NCBI RefSeq assembly: GCF_000688335.1 | Contig: NZ_JHZX01000001.1 | Location: 3,224,001-3,288,000 of the forward strand | Origin: Sediminibacter sp. Hel_I_10 | GTDB lineage: Bacteria > Bacteroidota > Bacteroidia > Flavobacteriales > Flavobacteriaceae | Length of the DNA stretch: 64,000 nt | Direction: 5' to 3' | Shown here: piece after piece, positions 51,613 to 59,385 of the stretch | Layout: every line of letters starts with the position of its first letter | Numbering within the stretch: position 1 is the first letter of the stretch | The notes under the pieces: generated by a model | The model's database searches: none | What the model saw: only the letters and a program-made list of their open reading frames with translations | Told to the model about the DNA's origin: nothing | Position numbers and translations under genes: made by a program

Positions 51613-51882
51613 ATGGCAAATGTTAGAGACCTAAAAAAAGACATCAATTTTGTCTTGGGTGATATTATAGAAGCAGTTTACGTTTGGGAACACAACAATC
51701 CTAAAAAAGATAATAAGCAGAGTGAAGCTATTATCGACGAATCTATTGAAACTTTTGATGAGCTTATCGCAAAAGTGAACGATAAATCTGTAGAAAACAA
51801 AAAGGCGCACTTTAAGTCAATTCACAATGACCTAGAAACTAAAGGCAGAGTTTTAGTAGAAAAGGTGAATCAATTAGGGTAA
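51613..51882 (+). CDS. Small conserved helical protein of unknown function
   Basis: 89 residues, charged and predicted helical throughout (VRDLKKDINFVLGDIIEAVY, ESIETFDELIAKVND). No cysteine, signal peptide or membrane segment. I do not recognise a named family, though similar short proteins are common in Flavobacteriaceae. It has its own -7 element and a very strong terminator, so it is probably expressed alone and at a good level. Confidence 0.7.
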   Translation: MANVRDLKKDINFVLGDIIEAVYVWEHNNPKKDNKQSEAIIDESIETFDELIAKVNDKSVENKKAHFKSIHNDLETKGRVLVEKVNQLG

Positions 51883-51923
51883 TCTTAATCTTTAATTCTA
51901 GTTTTCTTCGGAAAGCATTAATT

Positions 51924-51966
51924 AAAAGGGACTGATTTTGAATCTTCAAAATCAGTCCCTTTTTTT
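51924..51966. terminator. Very strong bidirectional terminator
   Basis: 18-bp perfect stem (arms begin AAAAGGGACTG and end CAGTCCCTTTT) with a 4-nt loop. It lies between convergent genes and touches the stop codon of the minus-strand gene. Confidence 0.95.
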
Positions 51967-52672
51967 ATTGGTTCTTAGCTTCTGCTTTTCGTAAAGCAAT
52001 CAGTTCTTCCAGTTCAATGCCGTATTTCGATGTTTTGATCTCTGCATCAAGTGCATTGTAAATTTCTTCTAAATATTTAACACTGGTGTTTGAAATTTCG
52101 CTTATCGCTAAATAAGGCGCCACTTCGCTATCCTTATGATTTACCGCAAAATTGATGGTGTAGAGATACTTTCGTTTTAAAAGGTTGTCAAAATTAGCTT
52201 GGATGTTATTGTACTTAGTGGAATCTTGTGCTATTTGAGATTCAAAACTTTCTTTGATCATGTCTAAATTTTTATCATTGAATTTTGACATCATTAATAA
52301 ATATTCTTCTAAAACATCTTGTTGTTTAGAACCTTTGATCTTTGCATCGTAATTAAAAGTCTTTAAAGTAGAATTAACTTCTGTAATGCCTTTGTCAGCA
52401 AAAAACACGACTGTGCCTTCATCGTCATCATTTTTGTCTAATTTAAGAAACAATAGCTCAGGCTCTTCCAATGCTGCATGAAGTTCAAACATAGAATTAC
52501 CATTAATCTCTAGGGAATCTAAGGTCACCATCACCGAGTCGGTTTGTTTTTGAAGATAAACCGTTCCTTTTTTAAGTCCTTCAATATGACCTTTTAATGT
52601 AAAATCGTGCTGCTCTTCTGAGGCACAATTATAGAGTAGGATAGTGATTAGGATTGCAGCAAATTGTTTCAT
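51965..52672 (-). CDS. DUF4369-domain lipoprotein
   Basis: 235 residues with a lipoprotein signal (ILITILLYNC, Cys16). The N-terminal part (FTLKGHIEGLKKGTVYLQKQ, then DSLEINGNSMFELHAALEEP) is a DUF4369 beta-domain, often found before thioredoxin domains in Bacteroidota; no thioredoxin CxxC follows here. The C-terminal half is helical. Probably attached to the outer membrane, periplasmic side. Same strand as the DUF819 gene, 50 bp after it. Confidence 0.8.
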   Translation of the reverse strand: MKQFAAILITILLYNCASEEQHDFTLKGHIEGLKKGTVYLQKQTDSVMVTLDSLEINGNSMFELHAALEEPELLFLKLDKNDDDEGTVVFFADKGITEVNSTLKTFNYDAKIKGSKQQDVLEEYLLMMSKFNDKNLDMIKESFESQIAQDSTKYNNIQANFDNLLKRKYLYTINFAVNHKDSEVAPYLAISEISNTSVKYLEEIYNALDAEIKTSKYGIELEELIALRKAEAKNQ

Positions 52673-52722
52673 TCTTTTTCGTGATTTTAGAGGCGCAAAT
52701 ATGCTATAAATAAATTGAAATT

Positions 52723-54033
52723 CTAACTAACGGCAGCCAATTCCATTAAAATAGTACAACCAATAGCAGCGACCGTTCCTATGGCATATCCAAAAACAGC
52801 CAATAGTACCCCAACAGTGGCTAGTGATGGATGAAATGCTGAGGCCACGATTGGTGCAGAAGCTGCTCCACCAACATTAGCTTGACTGCCCACAGCAAGA
52901 AAGAAATAGGGTGCTCTAATAAGTTTTGCAACGCCAATAAGTAATAAGGCGTGAATAGTCATCCAGACCACACCAATAAAAATGAGACCCTTATTGTCAA
53001 AGATGAGTGTAAGATCCATTTTCATTCCTATGGTAGCCACCAAAATGTATATAAAAACACTACCAAACTTACTGGCTCCAGCGCCTTCAAAAGACTTCGC
53101 CTTTGTAAATGATAACAGTACGGCCACCAATGTAGAGATACTGATCATCCAAAAGAATTTAGAATCTAAAAACGTAAAAACATTACGGGTGGTTTGGTCT
53201 TCTATACCTTTAACAATACCATTAAAATAAGGCGCTAAACCGTTAGAGGCCCAATGCGCAAGGCTTACTGTACCAAAAGCAATAGCACCAATGATCATGA
53301 TGTCTGCTAAAGAAGGATTTCTTTTTGCTTTTTCTGAAAAGGCAGATACTTTTTCCTTTAACTGCTCAATGGATGTTGTATCTGCTTTTAGCCACTTATT
53401 GATTCGGTCACGTTTGCCTATACCAATAAGAATAATGGCCATCCAAATATTAGCGACCACAATATCTACAAAAACCATACCGCCATATTTTGCAGGATTG
53501 TATTCATAAATCTCTAACATGGCTGTTTGATTAGCGCCACCACCAATCCAACTCCCTGCCAAAGTAGATAGTCCTCTCCAAACAGCATCTGGACCAATAC
53601 CGCCAACAGTAGATGGTGAAAAGAAAGAAATGAGCAATATGGCAATTGGTCCTCCAATTACTATCCCAATAGTTCCAGTAAAAAACATGATTAAGGCCTT
53701 CCACCCTAAATTAAAAACCGCTTTAAGATCAATACTCAGTGTCATGAGCACGAGGGCGGCGGGTAGGAGATAGCGGCTTGCCATATAATAGAGGCTAGTG
53801 CTGTTTTCAACTGAGGAGCCATCTTCGGTAACTGTAATCCATTCTGGAGCAATAAGACCGGTAGTTGTTAAAACGGCAGGAATCATATAGGCCATGAAGA
53901 GTCCTGGAACAATCTTATAAAATTTAGGCCAAAATCCAGTCTTTATGGACTCTGTTAAAAAAACAAATCCTAACGAGAGCATTAGGAGTCCAAAAACAAT
54001 GGTGTCATCTGTAAAAAAAGGAGTAGTGTCCAT
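52723..54033 (-). CDS. DUF819-family integral membrane protein
   Basis: 436 residues with about 11-12 hydrophobic segments and glycine-rich re-entrant-like stretches (LSTLAGSWIGGGANQTAMLE, FFLAVGSQANVGGAASAPIVA), characteristic of the DUF819/YjcL family of transporter-like proteins. The substrate is unknown. The paired conserved loops suggest a two-fold repeat as in ion/metabolite exchangers (inference). No regulatory element is evident upstream, where the RHH gene's terminator lies. Confidence 0.87.
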   Translation of the reverse strand: MDTTPFFTDDTIVFGLLMLSLGFVFLTESIKTGFWPKFYKIVPGLFMAYMIPAVLTTTGLIAPEWITVTEDGSSVENSTSLYYMASRYLLPAALVLMTLSIDLKAVFNLGWKALIMFFTGTIGIVIGGPIAILLISFFSPSTVGGIGPDAVWRGLSTLAGSWIGGGANQTAMLEIYEYNPAKYGGMVFVDIVVANIWMAIILIGIGKRDRINKWLKADTTSIEQLKEKVSAFSEKAKRNPSLADIMIIGAIAFGTVSLAHWASNGLAPYFNGIVKGIEDQTTRNVFTFLDSKFFWMISISTLVAVLLSFTKAKSFEGAGASKFGSVFIYILVATIGMKMDLTLIFDNKGLIFIGVVWMTIHALLLIGVAKLIRAPYFFLAVGSQANVGGAASAPIVASAFHPSLATVGVLLAVFGYAIGTVAAIGCTILMELAAVS

Positions 54034-54074
54034 GGTAAAACTTTAGATGTGCAAAATACCAAATTTAAGTGCAT

Positions 54075-54104
54075 AAAAAAAGCGACTCGTTAAGAGTCGC
54101 TTTT
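54075..54104 (-). terminator. Terminator after the RHH gene
   Basis: 11-bp stem AAAAGCGACTC / GAGTCGCTTTT with a 5-nt loop and minus-strand T-tract. Its stem overlaps the last codons of the RHH gene. Confidence 0.9.
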
Positions 54105-54269
54105 ATCGGAAGCTTTAGATTTAGGCTCACGTTTTTGTTCTTTAAGAGACTGCATGAGCATCCATTCGATTTGACCGTTGGTGCTCCGGAATTCATCGGC
54201 TGCCCATTTTTCAATCGCTTTTAGCATGTCTTCATTAACACGCAATGCAAATGCTTTCTTTTTTGCCAT
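54090..54269 (-). CDS. Arc-type ribbon-helix-helix DNA-binding protein, 59 residues
   Basis: ATG 54269 to TAA 54090. The sequence begins MAKKKAFALRVNEDMLKAIE and continues with KWAADEFRSTNGQIEWMLMQ, the beta-strand and two helices of an Arc/MetJ-like RHH domain, then a basic and Ser-rich tail. Too short for common ORF thresholds. It starts 9 bp after the SPFH gene stop on the same strand, so the pair is an operon ending in the hairpin that overlaps its 3' end. It is likely a regulator, with targets unknown; autoregulation is possible. Confidence 0.85.
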   Translation of the reverse strand: MAKKKAFALRVNEDMLKAIEKWAADEFRSTNGQIEWMLMQSLKEQKREPKSKASDKSDS

Positions 54270-54278
54270 GTTGTTTTA

Positions 54279-55139
54279 TTAGTGACTTAATGTACCTGTG
54301 TTTAAAACGGGCGAGGCGTCTTTATCTCCACAAAGAATGACCATAAGGTTGCTTACCATAGCTGCCTTGCGCTCGTCGTCTAACTCAACAATGTGTCTTT
54401 TTCCGAGTTCTTCTAATGCCATTTCAACCATGCTTACGGCGCCTTCCACAATTTTATGTCGGGCAGCAACTATTGCAGTAGCTTGTTGTCTTTTAAGCAT
54501 GGCATTAGCGATTTCATTAGCATATGCAAGATAACCAATTCTGGCTTCAAGAACTTCAATACCTGCCGTGGTTAGACGTTCATCAATTTCTTTTTCTAGA
54601 GCTTCGCTTACTTCGTTGACACTAGATCGAAGGGTAATGTCTTCATCGACGCCCTCATCGGCAAAATTATCATAAGGATACATGCTTGCTAACTTTCTAA
54701 CTGCAGCATCGGTTTGAACCCTTACAAAGTTTTCATAATTATCGACATCAAAAGCAGCTTTATATGTGTTCTTGACCCGCCAAACCAAGATGGTGCTAAT
54801 CATTATAGGGTTTCCTAACTTATCGTTTACTTTAAGACGCTCACTGTCAAAATTACTTGCTCTAAGCGAAATTTTCTTTTTAGTAAAAAAGGGATTAACC
54901 CAGTAGAACCCGTTTTCTTTGATGGTTCCAATGTATTTGCCAAAGAGCAGTAATACTCTCGATCCATTGGGTTGTACCATTACAAAACCAGGTGCAATAA
55001 ATAAAGAAAAGACGGTTGCTAGACCGTAAATGGCATGTTTAAATGTAATGATAGCTATAATGCTACCAAAAAATAGCAAAATAAACAAGAGGAGCATTAA
55101 GTAGCCGTTGGTTGGGGTAATGATTTTTTCTGATTTCAT
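54279..55139 (-). CDS. SPFH/Band 7 domain membrane protein
   Basis: 286 residues. Two N-terminal hydrophobic segments (LMLLLFILLFFGSIIAIITF and AIYGLATVFSLFIAPGFVMV) are followed by an SPFH domain (VLLLFGKYIGTIKENGFYWV, NPFFTKKKISLRASN, TAGIEVLEARIGYLAYANEI) and a short coiled-coil C-terminus. Such stomatin/flotillin-like proteins form membrane rings and are tied to membrane quality control. It is co-transcribed with the RHH regulator. A sigma-54-type promoter upstream points away from it. Confidence 0.9.
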   Translation of the reverse strand: MKSEKIITPTNGYLMLLLFILLFFGSIIAIITFKHAIYGLATVFSLFIAPGFVMVQPNGSRVLLLFGKYIGTIKENGFYWVNPFFTKKKISLRASNFDSERLKVNDKLGNPIMISTILVWRVKNTYKAAFDVDNYENFVRVQTDAAVRKLASMYPYDNFADEGVDEDITLRSSVNEVSEALEKEIDERLTTAGIEVLEARIGYLAYANEIANAMLKRQQATAIVAARHKIVEGAVSMVEMALEELGKRHIVELDDERKAAMVSNLMVILCGDKDASPVLNTGTLSH

Positions 55140-55223
55140 TGGTTTGGTGTGTTAAGTTTTCAATATGATATTAATTTCATATCATAAAGATATATAAAAA
55201 ATTTTTATCATCAAAATCAATTT

Positions 55224-55239
55224 TGGCATGGCCTTTGCT
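55224..55239 (+). promoter_or_regulatory. Sigma-54-type (-24/-12) promoter
   Basis: TGGCATGGCCTTTGCT matches the RpoN consensus TGGCACGnnnnTTGCW at nearly every fixed base, with GG and GC exactly 10 nt apart. It points to the right, into a stretch with no ORF that ends in a strong terminator. Confidence 0.65.
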
Positions 55240-55249
55240 TAATGTGTAT

Positions 55250-55365
55250 TGTAAATGTTTACGATGATGTTAGCAGAGGAGTGATTACCTCGTATAACGG
55301 AGTAGCATTTCACATTTGGTTGGTTAGTTAGTAAAAAAGCGCCTCATATTTGAGGCGCTTTTTTG
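55250..55365 (+). ncRNA. Candidate sigma-54-dependent small RNA, about 115 nt
   Basis: Predicted start about 12 nt after the -12 element; end at the hairpin at 55333-55365. There is no plausible ORF (the longest ATG frame is nine codons). Internal hairpins are possible: GTAAA/TTTAC and GAGG/CCTC. A 12-nt unpaired-looking motif TTGGTTGGTTAG at 55316-55327 precedes the terminator and recurs before another terminator near 60.8 kb. The neighbours are an SPFH gene transcribed away and a hydrolase gene converging on it. Confidence 0.5.
55333..55365. terminator. Rho-independent terminator of the candidate small RNA
   Basis: 14-bp stem AAAAAAGCGCCTCA / TGAGGCGCTTTTTT with a 4-nt loop. It is too far (about 70 bp) from the stop of the convergent hydrolase gene to be only its terminator, but could serve both. 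Confidence 0.92.
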
Positions 55366-55434
55366 ATTTTATAAACGATAGAAATGAATTTTACTTGAGG
55401 TTGAAGTTCTCAAGCTGAAATAGCTCCTGTTGTT

Positions 55435-56376
55435 TTAATGTTTCAGAATAAAATTAGAGACAATCATTATAAGTTCTTCAGAAACAGGTCTAGAAGATTC
55501 ATTATAAGACTTTGAATTTTCTAAAGTGTCGCCTTCAATGGTAAACAGCACGTGATTCATGTCTTTGATGATTTCAAGTTCTGCCGTTTCTGAAGCATCT
55601 TTAAGTAACTGTGCTTCGGCTTGAGAGACTTGAAGATCTTTGGTGCCGTTGACTATAAGTTGAGGCATTTCTAATGTGGGTAAAATTTCAGCAGGGTTAT
55701 ACTTCATCCAATTGATCATAAAAGGTTGCACATCGGCTCTAAAGATAGATCCCAAGGCCACGGGATAGTCACTAGTGGTTTTGCCGGCCTTTAAACTCTC
55801 AAAAGCCTTTTTTGTGCCTTCTATAAGAGATGGATCCATCGCGCCTATTTGATTAACAACAATCTCATCAATGGTTCGTCCTGCACCTGCTAACGAAATA
55901 AAACCGTCGGCTTTATCTTTAGCGGCTAGCATACCTACCAAGCTTCCTTGGCTATGTCCAACAACATATATTTTTGAGTACGTTCCTTCCGCAATAAAAT
56001 AGTCTAGGACTGCTTTTGCATCAATTACGAAATCATCAAAGGTTGTATTGGGATCAATCTTTTTCATTTTGATTTGCTTCACAACACGTTTATCATATCT
56101 AAAAGTGGCAATGTCATTTTTTGCCAATCCTGTCGCTAACTTTTTTAAAGAATTATTTTGAAGCAGATTTTGATTGCCGTTACGGTCTGTGGGGCCAGAA
56201 CCTGCAATGATGATGGCCAAAGGCCGCTTTTTAGTCTCTTTAGGTTGAAGTAGCGTACCATCTATCATTTTATTAATGGCAATATCTTCGGAAACGAGCG
56301 TGCTATCTTGACTGTAAAGGGAAAGACTAATTAGACTAAAAAAACTAATGCTAATGAATTGGAATATATATTTCAT
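55435..56376 (-). CDS. Secreted alpha/beta hydrolase
   Basis: 313 residues from ATG 56376, which gives the signal peptide MKYIFQFISISFFSLISLSL; an upstream in-frame start at 56403 would only add polar residues before it. Hydrolase features: AIIIAGSGPTDRNGNQNLLQ (oxyanion region), nucleophile Ser in VVGHSQGSLVG, acid in NGTKDLQVS and His in DMNHVLF. Typical of serine esterases/peptidases in the periplasm. Substrate not known. Confidence 0.87.
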   Translation of the reverse strand: MKYIFQFISISFFSLISLSLYSQDSTLVSEDIAINKMIDGTLLQPKETKKRPLAIIIAGSGPTDRNGNQNLLQNNSLKKLATGLAKNDIATFRYDKRVVKQIKMKKIDPNTTFDDFVIDAKAVLDYFIAEGTYSKIYVVGHSQGSLVGMLAAKDKADGFISLAGAGRTIDEIVVNQIGAMDPSLIEGTKKAFESLKAGKTTSDYPVALGSIFRADVQPFMINWMKYNPAEILPTLEMPQLIVNGTKDLQVSQAEAQLLKDASETAELEIIKDMNHVLFTIEGDTLENSKSYNESSRPVSEELIMIVSNFILKH

Positions 56377-56537
56377 GTGATATGGTTTATTAAAGTTAAG
56401 CAATATATGGTTATTAATGAACTGAATTTAGGCGCGATTAGGTCTCTTGTTTCAATGCATTATATCGGTAAAATACAATATTTGGTCTTAAAATGTTAAA
56501 ATAATACGTATTTCATCGATTAATAATGTATTTTAAC

Positions 56538-56566
56538 TTGTATATTCAAAAACACTACTATCTTTG
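56538..56566 (+). promoter_or_regulatory. Strong Bacteroidota-type promoter for a candidate small RNA
   Basis: TTG at 56538-56540 and TATCTTTG at 56559-56566, 18 nt apart, matching the TTG/TAnnTTTG pattern. It points to the right, where no same-strand gene follows for 1.9 kb. Confidence 0.65.
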
Positions 56567-56572
56567 AAGTGT

Positions 56573-56712
56573 ACTAGAAATGTAGTTTTTAGTTCAATGG
56601 ATTAATTAATTAATATTTGCAACTGTGAAGACTTAGAGACCCTAAATCTACCAGAAAAATTAAAGCAAATGACGAAAGCCGAGGTTGAGGGACCTTGGCT
56701 TTCTGTTTTGTA
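56573..56712 (+). ncRNA. Candidate small RNA, about 140 nt
   Basis: This is most of the 356-bp stretch between the hydrolase start and the 50-residue gene. It is bounded by a good promoter and a good terminator on the plus strand, with both flanking genes on the minus strand. No ORF fits inside; a 45-codon frame from 56669 runs antisense through the next gene and is judged spurious. No known RNA family was recognised. The left part of the stretch (56377-56537) is AT-rich and holds nothing else clear. Confidence 0.5.
56674..56712 (+). terminator. Terminator of the candidate small RNA
   Basis: 12-bp stem GAAAGCCGAGGT / ACCTTGGCTTTC (one G-T pair), 6-nt loop, then a T-rich tail. Confidence 0.85.
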
Positions 56713-56732
56713 TAAACTATTGAATTTAAGAT

Positions 56733-56885
56733 TTATCGTGTTGCAAAGTAAATGCCAGAGGCTATTACCCCTACAATTAACAATACGACCATCACGATTA
56801 CAAAAACAGAGGTCTTCTTAGTTGTTTCATCTTTTTGTAGAATATAATCGTTTCGATTTTCATCTTCATCTTTTACAAATTTCAT
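56733..56885 (-). CDS. Small single-span membrane protein, 50 residues
   Basis: ATG 56885. The frame stays open further upstream, but that part runs antiparallel-frame through the end of the aldehyde dehydrogenase gene. A charged N-terminus (MKFVKDEDENRNDYILQKDE) is followed by one transmembrane helix (SVFVIVMVVLLIVGVIASGI) and a short tail. It follows the dehydrogenase by 19 bp on the same strand, so it is likely co-transcribed. No function recognised; small membrane peptides of this kind are common in stress-related loci. Confidence 0.65.
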   Translation of the reverse strand: MKFVKDEDENRNDYILQKDETTKKTSVFVIVMVVLLIVGVIASGIYFATR

Positions 56886-56904
56886 TTTCTTATTTTTTAA
56901 TTGG

Positions 56905-58266
56905 TTATTTAATAAAAACAGTTTTTTTGTTGACAAATTCCATGATGCCTTCTTTTGAAAGTTCTCTTCCGTAGCCAGAAGCTCTAGTGCCACCAAACGG
57001 TAATCGCGGATCTGATTTTACCATTTCGTTTATAAAAAAAGCACCATCTCCCACATGGGCAATATGTTTTTTAGCATCTTCGGTATCTTCTGAAAAAAGC
57101 ATGGTTCCTAATCCAAATCTTGTATTTGAAAGCATTTGATACGCTTCTTTCTTGTTTTTCACTTTTATTATGGCCGCAACTGGTCCAAAAGTTTCCTCAT
57201 CAAAAATGGGCATGCCAGGAGTAACGTCTGTAATAATTGTTGGCTCGTAATACGCCTTGTCTTGTTTATTGCCATAATGTACCTTAGCACCTTGCTTAAG
57301 ACTAGCTTCAACTTGTTCTTTTAATGTTTCGGCTAAATCTGGACGCGCTAAAACTGCCATTTTTGTACTATCTTTTGAAGGATCTCCTTCTTTCAAATCT
57401 TTTACCATTTTGGTAAAGCGCTTAAGAAATTTGTCATATATTTTTTCTTCAACAATAAATCGTTTTGCGGCTATACAACTTTGCCCAGTGTTTTGCATCC
57501 TAGCATTAACCATAACTTCTAAATAGGTGTCAAGATCAGCATCTGCTAAAACAACACAGGCATTGTTTCCCCCAAGTTCAAGCACTGCTTTCTTTAAATG
57601 TTTACCAGCCACTTCGGCAATTTTTCTCCCTGCTTTCTCGCTACCGGTTAAAGAGACCGCTTTAATTCGATCATCACCAATCATTGCTTCGATCTTGTTA
57701 TGATCTGTAAGTAGGGTTTGAAAAGCGCCTTTAGGATATCCTGCCTTTTCGAAGATATCCTCAATTATCAATGCGCAACCTGTAACATTAGAAGCATGTT
57801 TGAGTAAAGCGGTGTTACCCGCAGTTAATGTTGGTAAAGCAAACCTCATAACCTGCCAGAACGGATAGTTCCATGGCATAATTGCTAAAATCGTACCTAA
57901 AGGGTCATAACTTATAAAGCTTTCCTTAGCTTCAGTTTCAATAAGATCGTCTGAAAGAAAGCGATCTCCGTTTTTACGGTAAAAATCACAAAGCCATATA
58001 CATTTCTCTATTTCTGATCTGCTTTGACTTATAGGTTTTCCCATCTCTGATGTCATTAATTGACTATATTCCTCAAGGTTATCATTTAAAATTTGAGCGA
58101 CGTTATCTAATAATTTCACTCTACTTTTCACTGATTTTAATTGCCATTCTTGAAAAACGGTATCAGATAATTTTAAAATTTCTTCTAATTGATTATCATT
58201 ATATAAGGTATATTCTTTGAGTTTTTGGTTATTAAAAGGATTAACAGTTTGTATTGTATTTGACAT
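56905..58266 (-). CDS. NAD(P)-dependent aldehyde dehydrogenase (succinate-semialdehyde type)
   Basis: 453 residues. Signature elements: MPWNYPFWQVMRFALPTLTA, SLTGSEKAGRKIAEVAGKH, catalytic Glu in LELGGNNACVVL and catalytic Cys in NTGQSCIAAKRFIV; FDEETFGPVAAIIKVKN follows. The length and the GQSCIA motif fit the GabD/SsaDH-like group, but the true aldehyde cannot be told. Cytoplasmic. Followed on the same strand by a 50-residue membrane protein. Confidence 0.92.
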   Translation of the reverse strand: MSNTIQTVNPFNNQKLKEYTLYNDNQLEEILKLSDTVFQEWQLKSVKSRVKLLDNVAQILNDNLEEYSQLMTSEMGKPISQSRSEIEKCIWLCDFYRKNGDRFLSDDLIETEAKESFISYDPLGTILAIMPWNYPFWQVMRFALPTLTAGNTALLKHASNVTGCALIIEDIFEKAGYPKGAFQTLLTDHNKIEAMIGDDRIKAVSLTGSEKAGRKIAEVAGKHLKKAVLELGGNNACVVLADADLDTYLEVMVNARMQNTGQSCIAAKRFIVEEKIYDKFLKRFTKMVKDLKEGDPSKDSTKMAVLARPDLAETLKEQVEASLKQGAKVHYGNKQDKAYYEPTIITDVTPGMPIFDEETFGPVAAIIKVKNKKEAYQMLSNTRFGLGTMLFSEDTEDAKKHIAHVGDGAFFINEMVKSDPRLPFGGTRASGYGRELSKEGIMEFVNKKTVFIK

Positions 58267-58446
58267 GATCTTTAATTTTTAATAAAAATAAAATTAGTGG
58301 CTAAAAGATATTGACGCAATACCAACAATATTTAACGTTCTAGTAATCTTGTATAAGTCAAGAATTGAATTTAATGAGTCAAATGGATTTGCTTAATTTT
58401 TTGTACTTTGTAATTATTAATTTAAACCAAAAAAAACAAACATATC

Positions 58447-58809
58447 ATGGGAAAAGAAAGTAGTGCATTACTAGGAATATTAGCTGGAACAGCAATTGGA
58501 GCCACATTAGGAATTTTATTTGCTCCAGATAAAGGAACAACTACAAGACAAAGAATTGCTGATGAAGCTGCTCATACTAAAGATATGCTTTCTGAAAAGG
58601 CGACTCATTTAAGAGATAACGTTGTAACTACAATGTCTTCTAAGAAGCATACACTTGACGAAAAAGTTGAAAATATCGTATCTGATGCAAGTCATAAAGC
58701 AGAAGATGTTATTACAACTTTAGAGCGCAAATTGTCTGAATTAAAAGCTAAAAATAAAAATTTGCAGAAAGATTCAAATCTTTCAAACGCTGCTAAAATA
58801 AACGTATGA
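58447..58809 (+). CDS. YtxH-domain stress protein
   Basis: 120 residues. The N-terminal glycine-rich hydrophobic segment (LLGILAGTAIGATLGILFAP) and DKGTTTRQRIADEA define a YtxH domain; the rest is helical and Lys/Glu-rich, suited to a coiled coil or amphipathic helix. Family members are membrane-associated general-stress proteins. It overlaps the next gene by 4 bp (ATGA) and begins a three-gene operon that recalls the yqjD-yqjE-yqjK arrangement of enterobacteria. Confidence 0.85.
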   Translation: MGKESSALLGILAGTAIGATLGILFAPDKGTTTRQRIADEAAHTKDMLSEKATHLRDNVVTTMSSKKHTLDEKVENIVSDASHKAEDVITTLERKLSELKAKNKNLQKDSNLSNAAKINV

Positions 58810-59156
58810 GCATATTCGAATCGATAAACGATACAACGGATAAGGCAGCAAATATTGGCGAGAAGTATTTTGATACTTCTCGCGAATATTTTAAACTTAA
58901 GATATTTAAGCAAATGGCAGTTGGGCTCAGTTATATGAGCAAACTTGTAATATTTGGAGTTTTATTTATGTTGGCAATTATATTCTTGGCTGTATCAGCA
59001 GCTTTGGCAATTGGTAACGCTTTAGAGTCTGAAACTTTAGGTTTTCTAATTGTTGGTGCGATATTATTAGTTTTAGCCATTATAGCTTGCTTCTTAGCGC
59101 GTCAAATAGATAATGCCGTGATTAAATCTCTTTCAAAAAAATTCTTCAAATCATAA
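58806..59156 (+). CDS. YqjE-like (phage-holin superfamily) membrane protein
   Basis: 116 residues. A soluble N-terminal helix (about 1-45) precedes two transmembrane helices (KLVIFGVLFMLAIIFLAVSA and FLIVGAILLVLAIIACFLA) separated by a short loop, then a basic tail. The layout matches YqjE/DUF1469-type proteins. The ATG overlaps the YtxH stop; the next gene follows after 2 bp. Probably a partner of the YtxH protein at the inner membrane (inference). Confidence 0.72.
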   Translation: MSIFESINDTTDKAANIGEKYFDTSREYFKLKIFKQMAVGLSYMSKLVIFGVLFMLAIIFLAVSAALAIGNALESETLGFLIVGAILLVLAIIACFLARQIDNAVIKSLSKKFFKS

Positions 59157-59158
59157 TT

Positions 59159-59353
59159 ATGTACTCAAATTTTAAAGAAATAGAATATAATTTAGAACGA
59201 CTCGATTTAGAACGTAAGATTGCTTACGAAGAGCTAAAAGTTGTTAAAGATGAGTATGTAGGATATTTTAAACCAATAAGTTGGTTACAAAGCGGATTTA
59301 AATTTGCCGGCAAATATGGCTTATTTGTTCTATTGAAAAAGTTAGTGAAATAA
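59159..59353 (+). CDS. Small protein, YqjK-like or DUF6327-like
   Basis: 64 residues: a helical charged N-terminus (FKEIEYNLERLDLERKIAYE, then ELKVVKDEYVGY) and a C-terminal basic, mildly hydrophobic stretch (GKYGLFVLLKKLVK). It is the third gene of the YtxH operon. From memory it resembles short Flavobacteriaceae proteins labelled DUF6327; the match is tentative. In enterobacteria the equivalent position holds YqjK. Confidence 0.6.
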   Translation: MYSNFKEIEYNLERLDLERKIAYEELKVVKDEYVGYFKPISWLQSGFKFAGKYGLFVLLKKLVK

Positions 59354-59385
59354 GAAATTATTTCACTTTTTTTTTGCCGTCTATT

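Noticed and set aside
55269-55298. Nine-codon ATG frame within the sigma-54-driven transcript
   Set aside because: Too short, no conservation evidence; the region is better read as non-coding.
56669-56800. Plus-strand frame starting in the terminator of the second small-RNA candidate
   Set aside because: Runs through the terminator hairpin and antisense to the 50-residue membrane-protein gene.
58389-58411. TTTG / TACTTTG as promoter of the YtxH operon
   Set aside because: The spacer is only about 12 nt and the -7 element is one base short of TAnnTTTG.
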